Assembly: GCA_033725935.1 (NCBI GenBank)
Contig: MU867061.1
Coordinates: forward strand, 1-64,000
Length of the DNA stretch: 64,000 nt
Source of the DNA: Cladorrhinum sp. PSN259
Taxonomy: Eukaryota > Ascomycota > Sordariomycetes > Sordariales > Podosporaceae
Direction of reading: 5' to 3'
A model generated the notes under the pieces. It did not search any database and was not told where the DNA came from. It saw nothing but the letters and a program-made list of their open reading frames with translations. Position numbers and translations under genes: made by a program. Every line of letters starts with the position of its first letter. Within the stretch, counting starts at the first letter, position 1. Positions 46,503-58,554 of this stretch are shown one piece after another.

Positions 46503-49500
46503 TTTGCAAGGCCGAATGGATCGGTGAATGAGTGAATGGGAGCTTGATTGTGAGGATGATGAGAAAGGCAACATATCACAGGAGCAGTTGCGTCCTCTTA
46601 TAGAAATTCTTTCTGCCCACCATCTTGGGGATGGAAGTTCTTAGCGATGATGGCAAATTGGTCTTCATAGTAGGTATCACAGGATTCACTGCAATCAACC
46701 GGGCTACGCCTCAACCTTCCCTTCCTTGTGATACACACCATCTTGAGAAGGAGATATTGAATCTCGGTTCAGCATGTACAGACTCCATAAGCCAAGACAT
46801 AGTTCTACCTTTCCCCATGACTCATGATACCACACCTTCACGGCGACTTTAGACTTGGCTTTTGAAATTAAGGTGTCACTTCCAAGACTTCTAGTTAGTC
46901 AGTGTGTTGCAATATTGGCCATGAGATGGAGTGTGCAGTGAGGCAAATGACATGAAGAGGCAAACATAACCGCTATGAAGTCTTGGAATGTTCTTGGTAT
47001 AAGGCCGTGACCCCTGGTACAGGAGCAGTAAGGTGTGGCTGACACGAGGTCATGTCGGGCGGAGAGTAGAAAGTAGGGTCCTGGTACAGCAGATTACCTA
47101 TGTCTTGTTCCTGCGTTTTCGGTACCTAGTCTTCGTGCCTAAGCGAGAACCAGACTACATGTGCCTGTAATAATGAGGCACCCATCTTCTGCAAATAGCA
47201 TCTTGGCAGGCGACTGAGCGGGAATAATTACGGCTGTCTCGGCAAGTTGAAGTACGATGTGAGGTTCATGTTTTCAGTTTATGTGACGTGCACATGCAGT
47301 GGATGCTAGGAATACGCCTTGGGTAACAGAAAAGATTCCTGTATCTTTTGCGGTGACCTTTGCTTTCAAACTCTGTTCCTGCTGATCTTGGACCATGATC
47401 AAGCTTTGATTACTAGATCAAAGATTACCGAGGCGGCCCGCCTTAGACACCCACCTGTAAATGTTCAAGGGGTTGCCAGTGTTCATTACCCGGATTAGAA
47501 AATTCCTGTTACCCGGAGCTGGAGGAAGATCACTGAGCCGCACACGCAGCGCACCGCTATTAGTGGAGGGATTCTCTCCACTGTTTCTCCCGGAACAAAC
47601 TTCCATTGTAGATCACATCCCCTGGTTTTCCGAGGTATCCAGGGCTAAGCGAAACAGAGTCTCATCAAGGCAACTCGAAACACCCAAACATTGTCTGTGG
47701 GCACACAACCACACTCATCAAAGGTTGGGTTGATCGACAGAACTGCCGGGTGATCAACTTAAGCGAGCCATGAACAAATACGGAGAATAAAACAATGTTT
47801 TATACGTTACACCGCGCATTCTATTGAGCATTCTATTGGGCTGAGTGGCAAAGGTTTGGTGTGACCTTCTGGAGGAGAACGACTCCAGCTTCCCAAGTCA
47901 CATGCATCATCCGCTGATGTGATTCGAGTCATTGAGCGAGGGTTTGAATGTAGTTCAGCCGATTATACGAAGAGGCGAAGCAGGAGGCATATTTACGCGA
48001 TAGGAGGAGCGCTTTCTCATTCCCGTCCACGCGTATACTTGCCCGTGGGATTGAAGGTGAAGAGGGGATATTGGACTCGGCGCGGGGTTAACAATGTTAG
48101 TCCAGGGCACGGATTTCTGTTTCTGGAACAAGCGTTCCGCGGAAATGGCCCAGTACATGAGTGGTCCACTTCCGCAGTAACCGTGGCTTGAATGGCGGCG
48201 CACCTCGACCCTGGATTTGACCGAGCGCAGGCGCTGTCGGCTGAACAATTGCGGTATCTGGATCGTGGCACCCCTGAGTGATGTGCGAAAGGTGACCATG
48301 AGGGTTTCGATCGGATAGGGACGTCCTGCATGGCACCTGCAGGTGAACAAAATGGGGGCGGCGCCATCTGTGCAGAATGCATATCCTGGGTCTTGGGCAC
48401 GACTCGCATATAGTTGCCCATGGCAGGTTCCGAAGCTTGAGTGCCACAGCCTTGCTTGATGGCTGCAATATGCTGATGCCGAGTAAAGCTTTTTTGAGCC
48501 TTTGAGTGCTTGGTAGATTTAAGCATTTAGTGTGACGGTTACCAAGTATCCCGACATCGAACAAGACTTCATGGCATCGGCTAAGATTCCATGGCCTCGG
48601 ACTAGACTTTGAGGCAACTGCAAGACGCATCATAAAGATCCACGGTCAAGGGCTTAGCAAGATTGGCGTGTCCGGGGAATACTCTCCGCGGGGGTGAATA
48701 TGGAGTCAACACTGGCAAATGGTTGGTCGGTGCTGGGGGCGATTCGAGCTAATTCAGCGTGGTGGGGATCTCTTACCGACCCTGCTCGCTCTGGGGTCCA
48801 CTTTCAGTAACTGAGGGGAAAAGGGGAATCAATAAATGGGATTTTAGGGTTGTACTAAGTGTGAGCTCGCCATTAGCTGCTGGATCGTGCCGCTCCCGCT
48901 GAAACCACTAATTCCGTAATAATTTTTCCAGGTTTTCTCTCATTTTGCGGAGCCTTTTCCGGACCTTCTGATGGAGGCCACCTCCACTGGAGCTCTCTCG
49001 GGACTTGGCGAGAAGCGAAAACTGGAAGCGAGAGAACTGCCGAAGAGGCAGAGTAGCATTTCAGACTTCAACGTGACAGCATTGCAAATCCAAACTGGAC
49101 TGACCGTGGTACTGGGTTTTACTGTACCTTCACCATGCAAATACGGCGCAGCAATACATTACGGGCATATCAGACTCAATGGAGATATACAAGCACCATC
49201 TTCGGAACACTGAGGTCCAGACCGTGGACTCGGAATACGAACAAAGGGGTGTTGATGAAGATCTCTTCTTAAAATGAACTTTTGATTGCCCCTTTAATTT
49301 TGTGTAGTTTAAGAGGAGGATGGAACCCATGTCCCGCCGTGCAGAATCGTGACTGTGCGACCGTGTGCTACCATGTCACGGACTCGGGCCAGCCGTCCAA
49401 TTATTGGATTTCCTGGCCAATCACCGCCTCTCTTAGCTCTAAGAATCCCTGTGCCAGTGATCCTTCTGGAGATGTGGCGACCCCAGTTGCAGACCACCGT

Positions 49501-50958
49501 ATTCCGTACTTTTCTGTGATATACCACATGATTGTCGGATGGCATTCGGAGACCGGAACAACACCCTAGGCACCACACAATAGAGCCGTTTACAAGCTAA
49601 CAATAGAACAGTCTAACCGTATCTCGGCATCTACCCCGATCTTTAACGAGAGGCGCCAATAGCGCCATCTAATCCATCAAGGCTAGGCTTACATCGCACA
49701 AACCCAGGCGCGTGGGACGGAAACAAAACTGTCCCCAGCTATCCGTCACTATCCAGCCCTCATGACAGGGGTTCGGCCACACGTGGGATATTCTAGACTA
49801 GATACATTAGGTTGACTATTAGGCTCACGGAGAGTCTGTGCTAACAACCTGGAAGAAATGGAAGCTTAGAACTCTCAGTTGCCGACGCTCGAGCTTCCGC
49901 ACTGGAGTCTTTAGGAAAATTAGCTTATAGAAAACCCACCGACTCACCGGTCAGGCCTTTTAACTTGCCCCTCCTCGTTTAAGCTTGCTGATTTAGACTC
50001 GCCTGCCATGTGCACGGCGTAGGTAGTTTGATGCCTGGTGTCTCAAGTCTTGGCAGACAACCTTCAAGTCCCTGGTCATGCCGCTTGTCTGATCAGAGGA
50101 TTCCATGTCATGATAACATGATCGAAGGTGTTGAGGCTCTGTGTTACACAGCACACATCTTACACATTCCTTCAGCATTCTATCCGTCCGCGCTTCCACT
50201 TACCCCTGAAGGAAATTGACGGACCCCCTGTTCCCATGTTTTTGTCTTGTGTTTCTTGCTTTTTGGTGTATAGACAGTCTCAAGATCGGAGTTTAATACC
50301 TGTATCGTTCCACATTGCTCAAGAGTGGGTTGCAAATTCCGCTCTGTGTGTGATATCGAAAAATTGTCACATTGCCACTGCTTGGATGGTGTTGCCATTG
50401 AGCCTTTGAATCACCCACCCTCCACACGAGTTCGAGAGGAACCAGGCAGGCGCACCACCCTCACCCTAGTAGCTGAAGTGATCCTGGGCGATCCTGGCGC
50501 TCCCCCGCTTCATCTGTGTCCTGATGCTAACGTTTCGTGCAGAACGCCGCTCGAAATGTGAACCACCATTAACGGCACTAAGTCCAAACTATTGGCCCAC
50601 ATTCACTCGTACACCACTACAAATCACAGATTTCTGCGTGAAGGCTACCTCCAGGTGTGGTGAATATGGCATCGCCACCTCGGCTCCTCTACCCCTGGAT
50701 ATGTCCTCAGCACGTTCTAGGATGAATGGTGGAGAGACTGGATGTGGAGGTGGCTCGAGTGAATGTTCGACATGACCGCTCAGATCAGACTGTGCCTCTT
50801 TGAAGATAAATAGACCACTTAACGGCTTCATATCCCATTTTCTTTTTGACAGTCAAGGACATCCACTCAACAAACCCCCCAGGATCAAGTCTTCAAGGAC
50901 TGGTCTGCCTCAGTGGTCTTCCGTTGTCTGCTACTCTTCACTCAGCTTCGCCTTCACC
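46503..50958. other. 4.4 kb gene-poor stretch
   Basis: No gene model is supported. Plus-strand ORFs at 48971-49213 (with KLEARELPKRQSSISDFNVT) and 49282-49569 (with six cysteines) have a slight flavour of small secreted proteins but lack a signal peptide and plausible splice linkage. Large minus-strand ORFs at 48017-48633 look random. Confidence 0.5.
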
Positions 50959-52803
50959 ATGTTGTCGATTCTTAGCTCTCTCCTCCTCGCGGCCGCGGCT
51001 GCCCCTGCTGCCCTCGGCGCCCCAGCCACGTCTGAAAAGCCAAAGGAGCTGGTGGCGAGAAAGGACTGGGAGGGTGCGGCTTACACATGGCTCTACCAGT
51101 TCCCTCTGCCCATCCCTCCGATCAAGACACCCAAGATGTCCATCCTCAACCCAGTCACCAACAAGAACATTGACTATTACGAGGTCACCATCAACGAGTT
51201 CTTTCAGCAGGTTTATCCTGGAAAGGCCCCTGCTAGACTCGTCGGCTACGATGGCATGTCTCCTGGACCTACGTTTCTCATAGAGAGAGGCCGAGAGACT
51301 GTGGTCCGCTTCATCAACAATGCCACGCAGGAGAACTCGGTCCATCTCCATGGATCCTACTCCCGTACCCCATGGGATGGCTGGGCTGAGGACGTCACCT
51401 TCCCGGGCCAGTTCAAGGATTACTACTATCCCAACTCACAGCCTGCCCGCACGCTGTGGTACCATGATCACGCACTCGGCAAGGTGAGAATATTTGTTTG
51501 ATAATGATTGGCTCATGACTGTTGCTAACATTTTCGTTTCATTCAGACGGCTGAGAATGCCTACTATGGCCAAGCTGGTGCATACATCCTCCACGACGCT
51601 GCCGAGGACGCTCTTGGCCTCCCCTCTGGCTACGGCGTCCACGACATCCCTCTGATCCTTTCGGCCAAGCAATACCTCAACGACGGCTCGCTCAAGACCA
51701 CCAATGGCGAAACCACCTCCCTGTACGGCGATGTCATCCACGTCAACGGACAGCCATGGCCCTTCTTCAACGTTGAGCCCCGCAAGTACCGTCTTCGCTT
51801 TCTCGATGCCTCCGTCTCGAGAACCTTCCGTCTCTACTTCCAGCGCCAGTCCGGCTCCACAGCAAAGATCCCCTTCCAGGTGATTGCCACTGATGCTGGT
51901 CTCATGAGCACCGCGGTTACTACCGACAATCTCTACATCAGCATGGCCGAGCGCTACGAGGTCGTCTTTGACTTTGCCCCCTTTGCCGGCCAGAACATCA
52001 CCCTCCGCAACTACGAGGACGTCGGTGCCGACGACGACTACCTCCACACCGACAAGGTCATGCGCTTTGTCGTCAGCAGCACTCCCGTCACCGACACCAG
52101 CGTAGTGCCCACCCCTCTCGCCACCGTCAACTTCCCCGTCGCCACCAGCACTGCAGTTGACCACCACTTCCAGTTCGAGCGCGGCAACGGAGAGTGGCAG
52201 ATCAACGGTGTGGTCTTTGCCGACGTCAACAACCGCGTCCTCGCCAACGTCCCACGCGGCAAGGTCGAGATCTGGGAGCTCGAGAACGGCGGCGGCGGCT
52301 GGTCTCACCCTATCCACATCCACCTGATCGACTTCAAGGTTATCTCCCGGGTCAACGGCGATAACCGCGGCGTTGAGCCCTACGAGGCCAACGGTCTCAA
52401 GGACGTCGTCTGGCTCGGCCCCGGTGAGACTGTCAAGGTCGAGGCTCACTACGCTCCCTGGGACGGCCTCTACATGTTCCACTGCCACAACCTGATCCAC
52501 GAGGACCACGACATGATGGCTGCTTTCAACGTCACTGCTCTTCCTGATCTCGGATACCCCGAGACTGCCTTCCGCGACCCCATGGAGGGCCGCTGGCGCG
52601 CCGAGGCTGTCACCCCTGCCAAGTTCACCCCTACTGCCATCACCGAGAAGGTTCAGTTCATGGCCGGCACGCAGCCGTACAACAATGTTGAAGGGGTTCT
52701 GGATGCGTTGGACGCGTACTGGGCCGTTCACAAGAGGTCCACCGAGGAGGAGCCCAAGGTTCGCCGCATGAAGGTGAACGGTGACAAGATCGTTGAGGCT
52801 TGA
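50959..52803 (+). CDS. Multicopper oxidase, bilirubin-oxidase type
   Basis: Secreted four-copper oxidase that couples one-electron oxidation of bilirubin-like tetrapyrroles or phenols to reduction of O2 to water; 593 residues. Exons 50959-51483 and 51547-52803 (63 bp intron, gtgaga...ttcag). The signal peptide is LSSLLLAAAAAPAALG and KR-like prosequence processing is possible. All copper motifs are seen: HLHG and WYHDHA in the first cupredoxin domain, and HPIHIHL and MFHCHNLIHEDHDMM in the third. The axial Met in HEDHDMM is typical of bilirubin oxidases rather than high-potential basidiomycete laccases. The motifs closely resemble Myrothecium bilirubin oxidase. An antisense ORF over the second exon is a codon-bias shadow. 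Confidence 0.95.
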
Positions 52804-54338
52804 GTTTGAGGTGGGGGATTTGGGGGAGAGTGCCTCTCTCTCATTATTTCATCTCGTCGCCGATGATATACGTGAACATGTAACTATGTATGATAAAGGT
52901 CTGAGTCTGGGCTGTGGACTGCTTTCCTTGGTTTCTTTTTGCTACAGCTGTTTTTTTTTTTATACCTAGGTACTTTATGCTTTTGTTTTATGGGCAAATA
53001 TGAAATTCAGTTTTTATTTTCTGTCGGAAAGAAAATGGTCCCTTGCTTGCCAATCTGAAGTGAATGTGACGTGGAAAGTTGTTACCTATAGAAAAATGAG
53101 ACCTAATTTCAAGAGTTCCTCTAAATGATACAAACCTGGTCCAGCATATGGTAAACCCCGTCATCAAGGTCCCCCATTGCCTCCCGAGTCCTTCCTTAAC
53201 CTCTTAATCCTCTCCTTACTCCATCTCCCATCCACCCCAATCAACTCCCCCAAACAACCAAGAAAACAATGGGTCAAATTCCTTGTTGCTATCTTTTACT
53301 ACTCTGTTCTAGGCGTGGCATTACTGACGAAACGAACCGCCACGACATCGTATGTCCATATTTCTTATTTAGGAAATGACAGGAGCATGTCTTGGACTTT
53401 GAAGAAAAGGTTCGGCGGGCGTGCTTTGGTTGGAGGAAAGACCTATGGGGGAATGTCAAAGCCGATTAGTTAGGATGTTTCTTGGAGGAAGGACACTGCG
53501 ATATCTGTGCCGCAGTCTATATCTGCTATTTTGAGGGGCCGGGAGGAGGAGAGGAGGTGATGCTGGGGATTTTAGACTTGATGAGGAAGCCAAGGATCCA
53601 TGTTGCCGTGTGGTGTTGTTTATTTAATCTAGTTGCAGGGAAAGTAACTGTGTAAGTAAGAAGGGAAATTCCAGAGGGATTTTGTTAAACTCATCTCTCA
53701 CTGTCCTCTTTGACCTGAGGACAGTAGACATTGGTGTCGCTGGTTTGGAGGTGTGTCATGATGGTCTTGTGAATAGGTCCAAGACATCAAGGGATGATGT
53801 TGAGGATGGCGGGAATGTTACACCACAGGAAGATCTTGTAAATACTGCGGCGGGGCAAAGTCCAGCTTTCATCTTGTCGGTATCTGTGGGCAGATCCCGT
53901 GGAATATTCCGTGTGTCTCGGAGTCCTGGCGCGAGCAACGCAAGGTCTCGGATACAGCAAGCGTACTTGGCGAAGCAGATAACCTAAGGCCTCACAAAGG
54001 AATATGGCGCATTTATTTATGGTGTACTAAATATACTGACCATTCATTTTGATCTCTTAAGTCTAATGTAATCATTTTCGAACTTGGCGGTAGCACACCA
54101 AAGGATCAAAGGATTAACTCACTTGCAGATTCGAAGATTATGACAGAAACATTGCTTCTCATGTTGAAGAATACAAGACATCCCAGATTTGCCTCTGCCA
54201 AAGTTTCCTTCTTTACTAAATCTGCACCACAACTGAAGCCATCACCAACGAATATAGGCTCCACACACAACAAAAAAGTCTCAAGCCCTTATTTTGGCGC
54301 TATTTAATAGCGTACCTGAAGCAAAAATAAACAAGTCT
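52804..54338. other. Intergenic, nothing supported
   Basis: ORFs at 53177-53473 and 53682-53987 have no protein-like motifs. Two convergent-side flanks and the tRNA downstream region are the only content. Confidence 0.5.
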
Positions 54339-54423
54339 CGACCCACGTGCGGCTCGAACGCACAATCTTCAGAGAATTCCTTTTAAACCGAAATCTGACG
54401 CCTTACCATTAGGCCAGCGGGCC
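54339..54423 (-). tRNA. tRNA-Arg(TCG) with 13-nt intron
   Basis: The minus strand folds into a complete cloverleaf: acceptor ggcccgc/gtgggtc with discriminator G, D-stem gcct/aggc, anticodon stem tcaga/tctga, and T-arm gtgcg-ttcgagc-cgcac. The anticodon loop reads tt-tcg-g, then a 13-nt intron after position 37, then c. It decodes CGA. Internal A and B boxes are intact, so it should be transcribed by Pol III. It lies 64 bp downstream of the lyase stop codon on the same strand. Confidence 0.92.
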
Positions 54424-54486
54424 CTGTTTGCTGAAGTTGTAAAGAGCAATGATAAAATGCGTTGTTGTTGAAAGCAAAAAGTCTAC

Positions 54487-56336
54487 CTACTTGGGGCTAT
54501 CCGCTCCCTTTGGTCCCTGAAGTTCAACAGCATCAACAACGTAATTTGCGCTCAGGAAATTTGCGTCTCCTGACCCAGATACGCCCAACGTCAGTGTGTT
54601 TGTCCCCTCTTTTAGTGTGCCGACCGGCACTTTCCATGTGTAGACCTCTCCGTACCCTCTGTACGCCCCTCTTGTTACGCCGCGGGAGTCAATCAACTTC
54701 TGTTTTTGGCATATTATCATTAGCATTCTGTTTTGCAAACCGGATTCATAGTAGAGACAAAACATACCGGAGCACCAGGATCACTCCCTTGCCAACTATT
54801 CACCTTCACACTCGGTCTCCCGCCCTTGAAACTCAACGTCGTTCCGACCCTCACGACCGTCTCTGCCGAGGCTTGCTCCTTGGTCACACTAAAAGTGATG
54901 GCCACGTTCCCTCCCTTCTTGGAGAACAACGCCATGGGAAAATCCTTGGGAGAAGATTTGCCAACGGTGTAACTGCCACCCCAACTTTGCATGCGCACAT
55001 CTTCGGGGTGCATCCTCTCGATTTTATCTCCGTTTTTGAGTTCAAACGGTTGTCCGTCAAAGTTACCTATCCGCCAGATGACCGATGGGTTGGGATCCGT
55101 TGAGGCGATATTTTTGGTTGTGGTGCTGCCTGCTGAGACTGTGACTGTGTCTTGGGCGACTTGGTACTCGCCGCGGTAGAGTTTGACGGTGTAGGTGCCT
55201 GGTTTCATGAGGGGAGATGTATACTTGCCGTCGGATGGTGAGGCGACGGTCCAGTATTGCGATGCGTTGTTGTACCAGTGGAGGACGGATTGGAAGCTGT
55301 CGGGCACGCCGGTTGCTGTTCCGGAAACGGTGCCGCGCCGGGAGTCTGGAACGTAGCCTGTTATTGAGAGGGTCGAGAAGAACGATGTGTCGAGATTGGA
55401 GGAAGGTTTGGCTCCGGTGCTGTGAGAACTGGTCAGTGGGAGATAGAAAGCATGGGGAAACTGGGAACAAACGTGAAGCGCATGGCATATGGACCCATCA
55501 AACCGAAGCGCCAGGATTCTGTGCGGACGTGGCCGCTGTTCATGTACCAGTAGAGTTCTTGGTCGTCGCCGGATTGGGAGTTGATATCGCGCATGAAGGG
55601 GCCTCCAGATGATGTTTCATATGCGACGCCTGGCATGATCATCCAGATGCCGACATTCTGTACAAAGGTCAGCAACTTATCCCACAAGGAACGAATCAAT
55701 ACTGAGGGCATCTTTACTTTTCCGGTTACTCCATGAACCTGATCCTCGATGAACCGATCTGCCGTATACATCTTGCAGCGGGTTTGTCCATTCGGGCATT
55801 TGAACGTATCCTTGCCCTCAAATGCAGTGCATCCGTCCAGATTGGCAACATCTCCGTGCCAGCCATTGGGAATAGCAGCTCGCTTCAAGCGTGCCAGCCA
55901 GCGGAGCTCACCGGGACTGATCTCGCCTGTAATGTAAGTCGCCATGTAAATGGTTGGATCATCGGGCTTTGCCACATAATAATGCGTCAGGGGAAGAGAT
56001 TTGGCAACTACAGTAATCTTGATGACGTTGTTGATGGTTTCTGCTGTCACAGTCGAAGTGCCGAGACCAGAGTTGATGGCGGACATCTTGGATGTCCCTT
56101 GGTATTGGACGCCATTGTAAAGAAGACTCGTGATATCGCCATTGTTTCTGTGTAGACGATTAGAAGCTTAAAGGTTTAGTCCTTTAGGTTGCATCTCACT
56201 TGTTTACAGCGAATGTGAGACCGCCGTTGGTGTCGACGGTAATCGTGTTTCCGCTTGTTGTGAAACCAAACTTTGCCGAAACGGTGGTCGCAGATATCCA
56301 GGCTGTGATAGCCACTTGCACTCGAGAGAACCGCAT
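54487..56336 (-). CDS. Rhamnogalacturonan lyase, polysaccharide lyase family 4
   Basis: Secreted pectinase that cleaves the rhamnogalacturonan-I backbone by beta-elimination. Five exons (56336-56200, 56147-55718, 55657-55473, 55419-54768, 54699-54487) give 538 residues, close to Aspergillus RglA length. The signal peptide is FSRVQVAITAWISATTVSA. The catalytic beta-sandwich region shows NGWHGDVANLDGC, CKMYTADRFIEDQVHG and, after a 60 bp in-frame intron, NVGIWMIMPGVAYETSSGG. The middle FnIII-like (PGTYTVKLYRGEYQVAQDTVT) and C-terminal CBM-like (VIWRIGNFDGQPFEL, YRGYGEVYTWKVP) domains are complete. All introns are 52-68 bp with good signals. Confidence 0.95.
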
Positions 56337-56843
56337 CCTGACTTCGAAATGTCTCTCTATCAACAGAGTTGCCCTAGATATTTGATGTTGGAAGGACAAG
56401 ACATCTTTAAAGAACTGTCTGGTTGCGAAGTCCCTTGTCCCATTGCCGGATAAACTCTTCAAAGCCTGTCAGGCAACATACACAACCGTTCGTTCGATAT
56501 TAATTACATGGAGCCTTTTCAGCTTAATTTCCCGCGAGTCATAGCCGCTGGAAGGGTTCCGCCAACTCTCGCATCTCTGTACATCTCGGAGCTGTTGGTC
56601 CGCCAAGATTTGATCAGGGGTCAGAGTCAGAACCCATTGTAAAAGTAACTTAACACCAAATATTAAGCGAAACCAGATAACGCAAGCGGAGCAGCAAAAG
56701 ATGAAAAGTAGTGCTTGATCATAATCAATGAAAAATATATACGTTCATACATCATACCACATACAAGGCTTAATTCAGCCCCGAATCATTTTTTTCCCAT
56801 CAACCCATCCCAGCTCGTCATCTTCCAAGATTCATCCCTTCTC
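56337..56843. other. Gap between lyase and phospholipase genes
   Basis: Upstream of the lyase and downstream of the phospholipase. No gene or recognised signal seen. Confidence 0.5.
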
Positions 56844-57459
56844 TTAGTCCAAAACCCAGAGCTCACCCTTGTCCTGTGCTTCCTTAACAAGTGCATTGTA
56901 AATGGCAAGCTTCTCCTCGTAGATGGCAACGAGCTCCTCGTGGGTCTGCTCGACCGCCTCGTCGCGCTTCTTGGAGCCACCGCCGAATGCCCTGACAGCA
57001 GCGTAGTAGACATCAGCAAGAGCGGTACAGACGGAGCCGTGGCCGTTGGATGTGCATTGGTACTTGAGACTATTTCGAGGTTAGTATTACATTCTTTGAA
57101 GCTGAGCAATCATTGACTTACTCCTTCTTGAAGTTGTCATCAATTCTGAGCCTGTTGCTCTCGGTGAAGCGGGACTGGATCTTGAAGTTGCGGTAACCAA
57201 AGTCGTGGCGGTGGCAGGCGGGAACGAAGGGGAAACCGAACGGGTTGTCAGGGGAAGACGAGCAGCCATCAGAGGACCAGTCGAGGGTGGATGGGTTCCT
57301 CGCATTGCGTCGGGCGGTGAACTGAGGGAGGGTGGAAGTGAAGAGGAGCTGGTCGGTGACCGTGTTGATGCTCTGACGAGTGGTCAGAGTGGCCGTTGGC
57401 TGCTCCGCGGCAGGGAGGGCCAGGACAACCGGGAGGAGGGCGAGAAGGGAGAACTTCAT
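56844..57459 (-). CDS. Secreted fungal phospholipase A2
   Basis: Hydrolyses the sn-2 ester of phospholipids; 187 residues. Exons 57459-57122 and 57069-56844 (52 bp intron, gtaagt...aatag). The signal peptide is FSLLALLPVVLALPAAE, followed by a short propeptide ending TTRQ. The active-site region has DGCSSSPDNPFGFPF and ACHRHDFGYRN, with the His-Asp dyad, and flanking cysteines can pair as in prokaryotic/fungal PLA2. The C-terminal ~55 residues are helical and charged (KKRDEAVEQTHEELVAIYEE). A TATA-like element in the minus sense lies at 57541-57552, ~90 bp before the ATG. Confidence 0.93.
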
Positions 57460-58554
57460 CGTGACGACTTGGTGAAGATGGAGGAGATGGGTTGGGATGA
57501 GGAGTGAAGAGGATGGCGTTGGGAGGAGAGCACTTCAAGACATATTTATACACATTTCGTCCAGTTCTGTGATTTACATCTACTGTTGGTACTAATAACC
57601 TGATTCCAGTCTACAAGTGACTTTTGGAGTTTCGAGTTACAAACAGGAATAGATGATCCCTGTTTCGTCGGTGGGATCCGGCCTAGTTTACTTGGTTCGG
57701 TGACTGAATAGAAGGCATGATATTAACAACCTGCCAGATGCAGAAAAGTCTACCGAGACCTGAGTTGTCGAAAATGGCACGCTGACGATCTGGAAGAATC
57801 AGCAATCCAGAACCAGGACGGGAACGCCACGGGCACCTTCCAGGAATGTCGACTGGTTGAATCTGATCGGCCAGCGACATGCTTGGGTTACAGAGCCAAG
57901 GGTGGTGAAGTTTGGTGTGTGCGGGCCTTCTCGAACGCAATTGGTTGTTTCATTACTGTCAGCTGGAAATTGCTGGCTTTTGCTGACCAGTTGTTCCGAT
58001 GCAGGAACGTGTGGACGGGAAGTGTAGGTGATGATCGCTGGTGGGGAGCCACTGAGGGGAAGCGCTAAAAGATGGGGTAAACGGCAGGGTTGAGGTCTGG
58101 TAGCATCAAGGGCAACTTCCAAGGTGTCATCCAGGGCAAGCTCAAAGAGATGATTACCCCGCATATCGGACTCGCCTGGAAAACAGATGCAAGTCGAGGG
58201 AAAGGGTTACGGTGAGCCGGCGCATCGGTTGTTTTGTCACCGATCTCACCGAAGCGTTAAATCCCCGCTTTGCGTTCTGACACGTGGCTGCGTTCGTCAG
58301 TGTGCAGATGCCAGCCAAGTGGCAACCAGTTTTTCTCATGCCGCACAAACGGGAACCAAGCAGCGTTGCACGCAAAAACATTCCAGATTGTGAAGCTCTC
58401 ATCAACGCCTGCCAAGCCCGCAGTCTGAACCGCTCATCCCCGTCAGCATCTTATCGAACTTGATCTCATCTACCGTGCCCCTCTTTCACTGGTACCGATT
58501 ACAAGCTTGGTCCAGACTCAACTCGGCAGGTCAAGTATAGGTCACCCCGCATCA
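57460..58554. other. Divergent promoter region
   Basis: Upstream DNA of the phospholipase (minus) and TPR gene (plus). ORFs at 57683-58405 overlap on opposite strands and are not convincing. Confidence 0.5.

Noticed and set aside
48097..48633. 178-codon minus-strand ORF in the 4.4 kb gap
   Set aside because: Composition rich in Arg, Pro, His and Cys without pattern, overlapped by another open frame; no gene signals.
51436..52731. 431-codon minus-strand ORF opposite the bilirubin oxidase
   Set aside because: It mirrors a strongly codon-biased exon, reads as Val/Asp/Gly-rich filler and ignores the intron; all copper-site motifs are on the plus strand.
53682..53987. 101-codon plus-strand ORF near the multicopper oxidase 3' side
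   Set aside because: No start context, motif or splice continuation; looks like chance.
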